This document shows positions 22,973-29,308 of a DNA stretch of 35,751 nt, one piece after another. The number at the start of each line of letters is the position of its first letter. Within the stretch, counting starts at the first letter, position 1. The notes beneath the pieces were generated by a model. The model had not been told where the DNA came from and did no database searches. It was given only the letters and a program-made list of their open reading frames with translations. This DNA is from Clostridia bacterium (GTDB lineage: Bacteria > Bacillota > Clostridia > Christensenellales > CAG-314), in the NCBI GenBank assembly GCA_028703495.1, contig JAQVMT010000021.1:1-35751 (forward strand). Direction: 5' to 3'. Position numbers and translations under genes: made by a program.

Positions 22973-23389
22973 ATGAACATTACAGTAGCAAAATTTTTAG
23001 AAATAACCGGACTTGAAACAAACGAACGCGGCGCGCTTATCGTGTTCCTGAATGATCTGGAATTCCCGATCGCAATCAGCTTTGATCTATGCGAATTCAA
23101 AGAGGATGTTGATAAGCAGATTGGCAGGGTAGTTGAAACAAGACAAAAACTGCTTAACAAGTACGGTAAAGATAATGGTGACGGCACATTTACAGTGCCG
23201 AAAGAAAAGGTAGCTGAATATCACAAGGAATATGATGAGTTCGCAAGTAAGGAAATAACCTTACCTGAAGTTCATCTGCAAAAAGAAATGATAATTGGCG
23301 GACAAATAAAAGTACGCCACATTCAGCTACTAAAAGAAATCGGACTGATAATATCAAATTCCAAGGCTAATGATGACAACAAAAATTAA
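22973..23389 (+). CDS. Unknown tail-region protein
   Basis: This 138-residue protein has AGGAGA upstream and follows the fibre gene by 18 bases. It begins MNITVAKFLEITGLETNERG, is acidic in the middle (LCEFKEDVDKQIGRVVETRQ), then helical with YHKEYDEFASKE. It ends with an asparagine/lysine-rich tail that overlaps the next gene by 20 bases. No family recognised. A small structural or assembly-helper role for the fibre above is possible from its position. Confidence 0.65.
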   Translation: MNITVAKFLEITGLETNERGALIVFLNDLEFPIAISFDLCEFKEDVDKQIGRVVETRQKLLNKYGKDNGDGTFTVPKEKVAEYHKEYDEFASKEITLPEVHLQKEMIIGGQIKVRHIQLLKEIGLIISNSKANDDNKN

Positions 23390-24050
23390 AATACTTACCG
23401 GAAATGTTTACGACTCGGATAACCCGATCAATATTTACATTCCAGGTGACAGGACTGATAAAGCAATCGTTTTTCAAGTCAAGGCAGAAAATAATCAGTT
23501 TTCGGAAATCCTCCTGGAGAAAAAAACAACGGGAGCCGGTGGAGGGGATGACGAACTGAAATTTATCTCAGTCACTGACGATATTTCTCTCTTCGAACTT
23601 TATTTGGATGAAGCGGACACGGATAGCTGGGAAGCTGGTAAATACTTCTTTGAACTCGAAGAGGATGAAAAATACTCACTTTTAAAAGGTGAGTTTAATG
23701 TAAGCATCGGAATGATTTCGAACCTAGCCGGTACACCGCAGGAACTTCAAAGATTTACAAAGATAATAGTAATCGATTCAGATGCTGAAGCTGCCGATAA
23801 TTCTTTTCTGGTGTCTGAAGATGGAGCTTATGTTAAAAAGACACTTGCTGAAGTGCTGGTAATATTAGGCGTTAGCAACTACATCGAAAAGTCAATCGTG
23901 AACTCGAAGGGAGATATAGTAATCGGCTTTGCAAATGCAACGCCAGGAGTTTTGCCTCCTGGTTCAAATGGCTACTTTCCCATTATGGATTCAGCTGAAG
24001 AGAGAGGAATGAAATATACAAATGTAATTGACGGTGGAATATTCACTTAA
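23370..24050 (+). CDS. Baseplate/appendage protein ending in VIDGG motif
   Basis: This 226-residue protein starts with a strand-rich domain resembling the N-terminus of BppU-like baseplate proteins: MTTKIKILTGNVYDSDNPIN, AIVFQVKAENNQFSEILLEK, an acidic YLDEADTDSWEAGKYFFELE, and GEFNVSIGM. The C-terminal part is a small glycine-rich segment ending TNVIDGGIFT. Almost the same ending occurs in the next protein. It likely connects the tail tip to a receptor-binding part. Start is at ATG 23370 or 23373. Confidence 0.68.
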   Translation: MMTTKIKILTGNVYDSDNPINIYIPGDRTDKAIVFQVKAENNQFSEILLEKKTTGAGGGDDELKFISVTDDISLFELYLDEADTDSWEAGKYFFELEEDEKYSLLKGEFNVSIGMISNLAGTPQELQRFTKIIVIDSDAEAADNSFLVSEDGAYVKKTLAEVLVILGVSNYIEKSIVNSKGDIVIGFANATPGVLPPGSNGYFPIMDSAEERGMKYTNVIDGGIFT

Positions 24051-24068
24051 TAAAAAGGAGCAATACAA

Positions 24069-24527
24069 ATGTCACAAAGAATCCAATTAAAACGCGGCTT
24101 AAATGCAAATCTGCCAACAAGCGGAATGCTGGCTGGCGAGCCCATGATTACAACCGACCTTGGCGAAATGTATTTCGCAACCGACGCAACAACAAAAAAA
24201 CCAGTAGTGCCGGCTATAAGCGCTTTATCAACAATTCCCTCAATTTCAGCAGCGGATGATTTACTTTTAATTTACGATGCCTCTGAAGCATCGGCACAAA
24301 AGGCTAAGAAAATTACTTTTGCTGATTTGAAAACAGCTCTCAATATTCCGGCTGGCGACACTGACGAAAAGGTTGCTGTAGTCAACGGCGGCACGGCTGG
24401 TTACATCTGGGGGACTGATGGAAGTGACGGTATCTTAAGAATGGGAGCTTCGCTTTCCTGGACAAAGGATAGCGGTAATGGCTTTGTCACACTTGAAGCA
24501 AACGTGATTGATGGAGGTACATTCTAA
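24069..24527 (+). CDS. Tail appendage protein, tropism-determinant-like N-terminus
   Basis: The 152-residue protein begins MSQRIQLKRGLNANLPTSGM, followed by LAGEPMITTDLGEMYFATD. This is the short N-terminal module with the pattern 'lkRGt......l..GE....tDtg....g' seen in phage fibre and tropism proteins such as Mtd. The centre is helical (DDLLLIYDASEAS) and the end, EANVIDGGTF, repeats the ending of the upstream protein. AAGGAG precedes the ATG. It probably attaches to the virion by its N-terminal module and meets a receptor by its C-terminal part. No reverse transcriptase or template repeat was seen nearby. Confidence 0.72.
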   Translation: MSQRIQLKRGLNANLPTSGMLAGEPMITTDLGEMYFATDATTKKPVVPAISALSTIPSISAADDLLLIYDASEASAQKAKKITFADLKTALNIPAGDTDEKVAVVNGGTAGYIWGTDGSDGILRMGASLSWTKDSGNGFVTLEANVIDGGTF

Positions 24528-25051
24528 TGTCTCAGGAGATTAAAATAAAACGCGGCACTCGGGCACAGCTCGAGTCCGCTAAATCTTCGAGCGCGCTCAA
24601 AGTTGGTGAAGCCTATCTTATCACTGATGAAAATCGGATTGCTGTTGGAACGGCGGTTAATGCTTATGCCGAATGTGTGATGTTAACTGATAGCCGCAAG
24701 GCTCTTATTGACCACACGTGGACAATCTCCGGAGAGATAAAAGTTCCTTCCGGAGATACTGATTTCATTTGCCCGATGTTTGTTAGTGTACCGAGCGGTA
24801 AAACTGTTAAGCTAATTCGGGCTATTCATAAGATCAATTACGGTACATCAGTTACTGCTAAGCTGCAAAAAAACGGTAGCGACATTACCGGCTTCACTTC
24901 ATTATCGGTCACAACAACTAAAACAACTACCAATCCTGACGATGTTACTCTTGCCGATGGCGATGTGATTGCTCTTGTTGTCACGGCTGTATCAGGCACG
25001 CCGAAAAATCTTTCATTCACAATTACTTTGGAGAAGGAAGTCCATGGCTAA
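24527..25051 (+). CDS. Second tropism-like appendage protein
   Basis: The 174-residue protein starts MSQEIKIKRGTRAQLESAKS and continues ALKVGEAYLITDENRIAVGT, the same module as the protein before it, so the two are partial paralogues. The C-terminal 110 residues are a beta-sandwich-like domain (GEIKVPSGDTDFICPMFVSV, KTVKLIRAIHKINYG, then a threonine-rich TTTKTTTNPDD, ending FTITLEKEVHG). It is a likely receptor- or glycan-binding head. Its start overlaps the upstream stop by one base and its end overlaps the next gene. Confidence 0.7.
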   Translation: MSQEIKIKRGTRAQLESAKSSSALKVGEAYLITDENRIAVGTAVNAYAECVMLTDSRKALIDHTWTISGEIKVPSGDTDFICPMFVSVPSGKTVKLIRAIHKINYGTSVTAKLQKNGSDITGFTSLSVTTTKTTTNPDDVTLADGDVIALVVTAVSGTPKNLSFTITLEKEVHG

Positions 25052-25214
25052 GCTGAATATCAAGAAAGTAGAATGGACGAAAGAGAAAAACGGTAAGAAG
25101 TGCAAAGTTACCGAGCACGTAGGTAAGCATGTTTACAGGATGCATTACGAAAGTGACCCTGATGATTCTGTTATTGATGAGAGACTTAAGAAAATGAAAA
25201 AGGAAAAGAGCTGA
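25044..25214 (+). CDS. Small basic protein, 56 residues
   Basis: ATG 25044 has GGAGAAGGA just upstream, inside the end of the preceding gene. The protein (MAKLNIKKVEWTKEKNGKKC, then HVGKHVYRMHYESDPDDSV and a lysine-rich end) is basic and probably a small beta-hairpin plus helix. It overlaps the next gene by one base. No family recognised; its setting suggests a tail accessory or chaperone. Confidence 0.62.
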   Translation: MAKLNIKKVEWTKEKNGKKCKVTEHVGKHVYRMHYESDPDDSVIDERLKKMKKEKS

Positions 25215-25483
25215 TGACTGCTACGCATTGTGATTATAAAATTCGCTCGATTAAAGATGAGGGCAACCAGGTAACGGTTGAGTGGGCTATCTATGAAGGT
25301 AGTTATCAGGATGTTATCGAAGAAGGCGAAACTGTTAACCGTTATGTCCGCTCCGGAATTATTCAGACAGGTACTGACTGGTTTGAAAAGTCGCCGGTTT
25401 TGAATAACGAGATAGAAACTGCATTGAAAGAAGCAATTCAAGAATACAAAGGTGATTTGGAGGTGATTGCGGAATGCTTATAA
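25214..25483 (+). CDS. Unknown small acidic protein
   Basis: This 89-residue protein begins MTATHCDYKIRSIKDEGNQV and has strands (VTVEWAIYEG, RYVRSGIIQTGTDWF) followed by a helix (EIETALKEAIQEYKGDLEVI). The layout recalls small phage proteins that accompany tail fibres. It is coupled to both neighbours by overlaps (one base upstream, ten downstream). I do not recognise a family and would not assign a function. Confidence 0.62.
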   Translation: MTATHCDYKIRSIKDEGNQVTVEWAIYEGSYQDVIEEGETVNRYVRSGIIQTGTDWFEKSPVLNNEIETALKEAIQEYKGDLEVIAECL

Positions 25484-26505
25484 AACTCAGAGATAAGTAT
25501 CGTTCATGGCGTTTGAAAAGACATGTTCAAAAGTGGGGTTCAAAGAACAAAGGTTATTTCCAATGCTTTGATCAAAAAATTTTCGATTGGCAAAAGCAGT
25601 TAATCTGGTTATTGAACACACCTTATGTTCGTGTTTGGTTTCGACATAAACTTCGAATTGACCAGGACAAAGAATCTAAGGGAAAACTAATTGCAGAGAT
25701 AAGACCTGATAAATATTTTATAAATAATAATGACGGCACACGAACGATGGTTGTGCGTACACATCACAAATATTCAAAAAGATTGTACTATGGATTTTTT
25801 CCAGTTTGGTGGATGCTGCATTTTCTTGATTGGTTATTATTCGAAAGGTGGATGCCGGAGTTGAGTTTTGGGTTTGATACGTTAACGGCTTATCCAGATG
25901 CAGATCCGGAAAGTGATGCGGTTGATGGTTATATAGATTGCCTCTCTTTTTCATCTTGGACGGCATGCCGCGACGCGGCGACAGGCAATAATGCCTATCC
26001 AAGTAACGATAGAGTTAGAGTAAGAACCAGAAAAATAAATGAAGAGGGCAGTGATATTTGGCAAATATTAAGAGGTTTTGAATGTTTTAACACTAACGCT
26101 TCTGGTGGTACTGCAACGGCGGGAGTGTTACAAAACTATCTTGATAGTAAATATGGTGAATCGGTCACCACATATTCTGTTGATGCCAGCATAGACAGCA
26201 ATACTAATTTGACTACGTCTGATTATAATAATTTGGGAAGTGTTAATTACGGTTCGGTCAACCCATCATCAAGCGGTTATCAAGATATAACACTCAATGA
26301 AAATGGCATTGCTAATATCGATTTACAGGGGGTAAGCAAATTTGCCTTAAGAATATATTCAGATTACCAAAATGTTGAACCGAACACCGGTGAAGATAAT
26401 GATGTTATTTATTATTCCGCTGATTATACTGGAACTTCCAACGACCCAAAATTAGTTGTTACCTACACTCTCCCAGCCGGTCAAAAAAGCCAGATGGTGG
26501 TGTGA
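25474..26505 (+). CDS. DNRLRE-like beta-domain adhesin
   Basis: This 343-residue protein has a basic, tryptophan-rich N-terminal part of about 130 residues containing the amphipathic stretch WWMLHFLDWLLFERWMPE. Then comes a beta-sandwich domain: DGYIDCLSFSSWTACRDAAT, IWQILRGFECFNTNAS, KFALRIYSDYQN and the closing YYSADYTGTSNDPKLVVTYT. The closing pattern and the 'r.f..F.t' strand are typical of DNRLRE-like surface domains. The N-terminal part probably anchors it to the tail and the beta domain binds the cell surface. Its base composition is more AT-rich than the tail genes before it, hinting at a separately acquired tropism gene. It overlaps the next gene by one base. Confidence 0.65.
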   Translation: MLIKLRDKYRSWRLKRHVQKWGSKNKGYFQCFDQKIFDWQKQLIWLLNTPYVRVWFRHKLRIDQDKESKGKLIAEIRPDKYFINNNDGTRTMVVRTHHKYSKRLYYGFFPVWWMLHFLDWLLFERWMPELSFGFDTLTAYPDADPESDAVDGYIDCLSFSSWTACRDAATGNNAYPSNDRVRVRTRKINEEGSDIWQILRGFECFNTNASGGTATAGVLQNYLDSKYGESVTTYSVDASIDSNTNLTTSDYNNLGSVNYGSVNPSSSGYQDITLNENGIANIDLQGVSKFALRIYSDYQNVEPNTGEDNDVIYYSADYTGTSNDPKLVVTYTLPAGQKSQMVV

Positions 26506-27266
26506 TGAAAAAGATAGTTGTTCTATTGTTATATTGTTCAATTGCTTTTGGTCAAGGGATTTGGACGAAGGATGTTTCTGAAGATAATCTGAGAGCACTT
26601 TACAAGGAAGGATTCAGGAGTGTTCACTTCAACTTAGAGCACTTCTATAAAGGTGATTCAATTTACTTTACTGAAATGGTACAACGATATGAGTTTGCCA
26701 AGAGGTTGGGTTATAAACAATTCCTGATAGGTGCAGACTGGGGACTATTCGAAGAGGTAAGCACATGGAAAAGAATAATAAATTTGTTTGGTGATAAGGC
26801 AGATGTTGTTCTTTATTCAGGCGAACCATATTTGAATTTAGCAAAATGTTGCTCAATGACTGATGTGGAAATAGATTCACTAATAAGATTAAGAAAGACT
26901 TATTCAGACAAATATGTTTTTGATGAGGTGTTCCGAAACTACGAAAAGTTAACCCAAATAGTAGACAGTTCAAGATGTGCATTCAGTGAATACCCTTTCC
27001 AAGAAGAACACTGGCATTCAAAAGTGCCGTTTGTTTGGATTTACGGAAACAGTAACTGGCACACCTGGCTAAACTGGATTACCAATACAGTTGATTATGA
27101 GTACCTGAAACAAGAAGCCGACAAGTTTGGAATAAAAGATTTTTGGCTTTACCAGGGAGATTCAGATAACTTTTTTATCAAGATTCAGGAGTTCTTTGGA
27201 GTCAGGGAGAGAGCAGAAAAAGAAAAGAGAAAGGACTACCTTAAAGTGTTCTATAACCGCAATTAA
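26505..27266 (+). CDS. Secreted TIM-barrel-like protein with signal peptide
   Basis: Start at ATG 26505 (TGATG overlap); GTG 26502 is an unlikely alternative. The N-terminus MKKIVVLLLYCSIAFGQGIW is a Sec signal peptide, with cleavage likely after AFG. The mature part of about 237 residues alternates strands and helices in a way that suggests a TIM barrel: RSVHFNLEHFY, QFLIGADWGLF, DVVLYSGEPYL, KYVFDEVFRNYEK, CAFSEYPFQEEHW, FVWIYGNSNWHTWLNW and FWLYQGDSDNFF. Acidic residues at strand ends would suit a glycoside hydrolase, but I cannot fix catalytic residues or a family. It is the last late gene before the attachment site, a place where phages carry cargo ('moron') genes. Export implies action in the host envelope or outside the cell. 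Confidence 0.62.
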   Translation: MKKIVVLLLYCSIAFGQGIWTKDVSEDNLRALYKEGFRSVHFNLEHFYKGDSIYFTEMVQRYEFAKRLGYKQFLIGADWGLFEEVSTWKRIINLFGDKADVVLYSGEPYLNLAKCCSMTDVEIDSLIRLRKTYSDKYVFDEVFRNYEKLTQIVDSSRCAFSEYPFQEEHWHSKVPFVWIYGNSNWHTWLNWITNTVDYEYLKQEADKFGIKDFWLYQGDSDNFFIKIQEFFGVRERAEKEKRKDYLKVFYNRN

Positions 27267-27279
27267 GCTATATCACTAT

Positions 27280-27329
27280 TATAACACTAATTCAAAAACA
27301 GGGGTTGTAATAGTCTTTTTTATAACACC
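27280..27329 (+). repeat. TATAACAC repeats left of attP (candidate integrase arm sites)
   Basis: TATAACACT occurs at 27280-27288 and TATAACACC at 27321-27329, both upstream of the tRNA-like core. Related copies lie on the other side at 27482, 27495, 27972, 27985 and 28632. Short direct repeats flanking a core are how arm-type sites of lambda-family integrases appear. Confidence 0.5.
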
Positions 27330-27369
27330 AAATATTTACATTACGAACCAAAAACGCAACATTCCCTTA

Positions 27370-27413
27370 CTTACAAGCAGAGGGTCATTGGTTCGAGTCC
27401 ATTAGCCCCCACC
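27370..27413 (+). other. attP core: 3' half of a tRNA gene (anticodon TAC)
   Basis: The stretch contains an anticodon-loop-like CTTACAA, then GCAGAGGGTC, a T-arm around GGTTCGAGTCC and an acceptor end AGCCCCCACC. This matches the 3' part of a tRNA from the anticodon loop onward; the preceding bases do not pair to complete it. A TAC anticodon points to tRNA-Val. One T-stem pair is T-T and CCA is not encoded. Phages that integrate into tRNA genes carry exactly such 3' halves so that the tRNA is restored. Phage genes on both sides make it attP, not an attL or attR junction. Confidence 0.78.
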
Positions 27414-27417
27414 CCGT

Positions 27418-27456
27418 AAAGCCTTGTAATACAATAAGTTACAGGGCTTTTTTTTT
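27418..27456 (+). terminator. Strong intrinsic terminator of the late operon
   Basis: A 12-pair stem AAAGCCTTGTAA / TTACAGGGCTTT (27418-27429 with 27439-27450, one G-T pair) with a nine-base loop is followed by nine T (27448-27456). It lies directly after the tRNA-like core. It could have been carried in with the tRNA 3' end, and it now ends rightward late transcription before the leftward integrase unit. Confidence 0.88.
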
Positions 27457-27481
27457 GTGCCGTCTTGGACTGGCATGCTGC

Positions 27482-27506
27482 TATAACACTTTTTAGAACA
27501 CTTTTT
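27482..27506 (+). repeat. TATAACAC repeats right of attP
   Basis: TATAACACTTTTTAG (27482-27496) is followed directly by AGAACACTTTTTAG, a close second copy at a 13-bp step. These form the inner right-hand group of the repeats around attP and lie just after the end of the HNH gene on the other strand. Confidence 0.5.
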
Positions 27507-27511
27507 AGACG

Positions 27512-27958
27512 TTAACTTAAAAAAGCTTTGTCTCCATAATACTTACGAGCTGCATCCTCATAGGCTCTAATTGCATCATCTTCATTCTCATACACTCCCA
27601 AAGAAATATGTTTCTTTTCGACTCGAATTCTAGCCCAATATCCTTTTTGATGGCGCGTAATACCAATTTTCTTCTTAAGATTCTTTTTGTTGAGCATATT
27701 TTGACGGTGTGTAACAATTCTTAAATTTTCTTTCTGATTATTAAGCCCGTTACCATCAATATGATCTACAATTTCTCTTTTTTTTGCATTCATAATAATT
27801 CGGTGCATTTGTATCAATCTTCTCTTCCCGTTTCTCTTTGGATAATACAATGCATATTTGCCACTACCGGACAAAGTCCATTTATATTTTTTCAACCAGA
27901 TATAGGTTTCATCATCTACTATAGCAACTTTTCCTCTACTTAATTCAAGTGATTTCAT
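27512..27958 (-). CDS. HNH endonuclease with AP2 DNA-binding domain
   Basis: The 148-residue protein has an HNH nuclease core at about 50-85: MHRIIM (H52), VDHIDGNGLNN (D65, H66, D68), then N78 and R80. A C-terminal AP2-like DNA-binding domain follows (about 98-146), with GYWARIRVEKKHISLGVYEN and DAIRAYEDAARKYYG. This is the standard build of phage-encoded homing endonucleases, which cut related genomes lacking the gene and so spread. A GGGAGG ribosome site precedes the ATG. It sits 39 bp after the integrase remnant, in the same direction, between that and attP. Its arrival may be connected with the damage to the integrase gene, which is inference. Confidence 0.9.
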   Translation of the reverse strand: MKSLELSRGKVAIVDDETYIWLKKYKWTLSGSGKYALYYPKRNGKRRLIQMHRIIMNAKKREIVDHIDGNGLNNQKENLRIVTHRQNMLNKKNLKKKIGITRHQKGYWARIRVEKKHISLGVYENEDDAIRAYEDAARKYYGDKAFLS

Positions 27959-27971
27959 AATACCTCCCTTT

Positions 27972-27993
27972 TATAACACGCTAATATAACACT
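27972..27993 (+). repeat. TATAACAC repeats between HNH and integrase genes
   Basis: TATAACACG (27972-27980) and TATAACACT (27985-27993) are 13 bp apart, the same step as the pair at 27482. They lie directly after the integrase stop codon. If HNH was inserted later, this pair and the pair at 27482 could originally have been neighbours. Confidence 0.5.
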
Positions 27994-27997
27994 ATTC

Positions 27998-28611
27998 CTA
28001 ACTTTCATCAATCAAAAACGAGTCCAAAGCGATGTCATCCAAATGCTTTCTTGCTACGTTTACGTTGAAATCAACATAGTTTTTATCGGTAATTTTTATG
28101 TTGGCATGGTCCATCAATTTCTTTACAACAAAGATGTCCAGCTTCAATATGTTAACCAGGAAACTAGCGAAGGTAGATCGGATTTGTTTTAGGGTGTAGG
28201 TGTTCTGAATCTTCTTTTCTAAATACAGCTTCTTTACAAACCTATCCCAAAACGATAGAGGGGAGGTGTAGTTCTTAATGACTAAATTGTACATATCGAA
28301 CAGCCGTCCTTTATCACCCTGCTTTACTCCCATTTCTTCTAATAGGCTCTGTAGCTCGTTGTAGAGAGGGAATCTGTAAAGGGGCTTACCTTTTCTTTCA
28401 CCTGCCTTAACGTTGCGAATAGTGATTCGCTTATGATTAAAATCGATGTGTTCCTTAAGCTGCACAATTGCGCTCGAAGGTCGGCAACCGGTAAGCAGCA
28501 TAAAGTAAATAATCCAGTAGTGGTGTTGTTTCCCTTTTCTTAGTTCCTTAATTCTCTAAGTATATCCTCAACTACGTTTTGCCAACTCATACTAAAAATT
28601 ATTGCTTTCAT
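27998..28611 (-). pseudogene. int: Tyrosine integrase remnant, catalytic part only
   Basis: From ATG 28501 down, 167 residues form the catalytic end of a lambda-type integrase: LLTGCRPSSAI (R7), a beta-hairpin with VKAGERKGK, TYTLKQIRSTFASF (R108, but K105 where a histidine is usual), LMDHANIKI (H132) and DKNYVDF (Y142, nucleophile). The same frame is open upstream only to TAG 28556-28558, adding HHYWIIYF before LLTGCRP. A second frame begins at ATG 28611 (MKAIIFSMSWQNVVEDILRE) and ends at 28540; a -1 shift in the 16-base overlap would join both into about 204 residues. Even then the arm-binding and core-binding domains are absent, while family members usually have 300-400 residues. I call it truncated and frameshifted, probably inactive alone. 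Sequencing error could explain the shift, not the missing domains. Confidence 0.78.
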
Positions 28612-28640
28612 AAGTTATTGTAAAACAAGGCTTTAACACT

Positions 28641-28696
28641 TTTTAATCATTTTTAATCATTTTTTACTTGACAAATGTATATAAATGTATATATTT
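28641..28696 (+). promoter_or_regulatory. Rightward early promoter with paired 10-bp tandem repeats
   Basis: TTGACA (28668-28673) is followed after 16 bases by TATATT (28690-28695), a strong sigma-70-type promoter. Its spacer consists of two perfect tandem copies of AATGTATATA (28674-28683, 28684-28693). Just upstream are two perfect tandem copies of TTTTAATCAT (28641-28650, 28651-28660). Ten-bp repeats put binding sites on one face of the helix, so this looks like an operator-controlled promoter for the rightward early genes starting at 28728. Confidence 0.72.
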
Positions 28697-28727
28697 GCAT
28701 GTAGTTATTATAAGAACAAGGTGGAAG

Positions 28728-29066
28728 ATGGACAAAACATTAAGAGACGGCATGATTCAAGTTTTACAGAAACAGGGGCTACTCAAATCCGCCGACCTTA
28801 AGATTAAGAAAAACTTAATCTATTGCCAGAAACACGGTTATTCTTTTATTTACGCCGATGAATGCCCCTTTTGTCTCAGCGATCCAAAATCTGTTTCACA
28901 GCCTTCAAAAGCTTGTCATTCTCAGCCGGAACAAAAAACTCGTTTACAAACTCAGGCATCTTTTCAGCTAAAGGAGTCAATATTCCCTGAGAAATCTTTG
29001 TTTCTGTCTCATTTTCGCCCGGAATTCGGAATTCGTTTAGAGCTATTTCGAGGTTTTCAGTCATGA
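28728..29066 (+). CDS. Zinc-ribbon-like small protein, 3' end uncertain
   Basis: ATG 28728 lies behind a good promoter and a GGTGGA ribosome site. The first 55 residues look real: MDKTLRDGMIQVLQKQGLLK, then IYCQKHGYSFIYADECPFC, a C-x-K-H...C-P-x-C pattern suggesting a small zinc ribbon. From about residue 50 on, the frame runs opposite to the leftward gene 28876-29202 and has a serine/glutamine-rich, unlikely composition. The original stop may have been lost, leaving a run-on tail. The true product may thus be a short zinc protein with a random C-terminus. It is the first gene after the early promoter. Confidence 0.55.
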   Translation: MDKTLRDGMIQVLQKQGLLKSADLKIKKNLIYCQKHGYSFIYADECPFCLSDPKSVSQPSKACHSQPEQKTRLQTQASFQLKESIFPEKSLFLSHFRPEFGIRLELFRGFQS

Positions 29067-29202
29067 TTCTTTTAGTAACCTCAAGTTTAACTTCTAAAAC
29101 AATGTTTGTGAGCTTAAGAAAGCACATTTCCTTTGTCTTATCGGGGTTAATAGTAAACGTACTTATTAGCTCAATTAACTCAATAAATTCATCAGCATTC
29201 AT
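28876..29202 (-). CDS. Unknown acidic helical protein, leftward
   Basis: ATG at 29202 (minus strand) has AGGAG seven bases upstream, so the start is well supported although the frame is open further up. The 108-residue protein begins MNADEFIELIELISTFTINP and is acidic and helical (FLKLTNIVLEVKLEVTKRIM, ENLEIALNEFRIPGENETET), ending NDKLLKAVKQILDR. No family recognised. It is transcribed against the surrounding early genes and overlaps the 3' part of the plus-strand zinc-ribbon frame by 191 bp. It could be an antagonist or regulator expressed in the lysogenic direction. Confidence 0.68.
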   Translation of the reverse strand: MNADEFIELIELISTFTINPDKTKEMCFLKLTNIVLEVKLEVTKRIMTENLEIALNEFRIPGENETETKISQGILTPLAEKMPEFVNEFFVPAENDKLLKAVKQILDR

Positions 29203-29219
29203 AACAACGCTCCTATGGG

Positions 29220-29247
29220 TTTGTGAAAAGATATTTGGCAATATAAA
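29220..29247 (+). promoter_or_regulatory. Possible rightward promoter before AbrB-like gene
   Basis: TTTGTG (29220-29225) and TATAAA (29242-29247) are 16 bases apart. The -10 box is good and the -35 poor. It lies 62 bases before ATG 29309 in a gene-free gap between divergent genes, so a promoter is expected here. Confidence 0.35.
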
Positions 29248-29308
29248 AGTAGCAAACCCCGCGGAGTAAAAAAAACAGTATTTCAAATAACAAATAAGAT
29301 ACAACACA

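Noticed and set aside
24069-25051. Diversity-generating retroelement target
   Set aside because: The N-terminal module resembles tropism proteins, but no reverse transcriptase and no template/variable repeat pair was seen, and the C-terminal ends lack the expected variable region.
27267-27470. Complete tRNA gene
   Set aside because: Only the part from the anticodon loop to the acceptor end is present; upstream bases do not pair to form the D-arm, anticodon stem or acceptor stem.
28540-28558. Programmed frameshift making a full integrase
   Set aside because: The overlap has no slippery run, and even the fused product of about 204 residues lacks the N-terminal domains, so decay is the simpler reading.
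27370-28611. Prophage boundary with host DNA to one side
   Set aside because: Phage genes continue on both sides (tail genes to the left, excisionase-like and recombination genes to the right), so this is attP in phage DNA.
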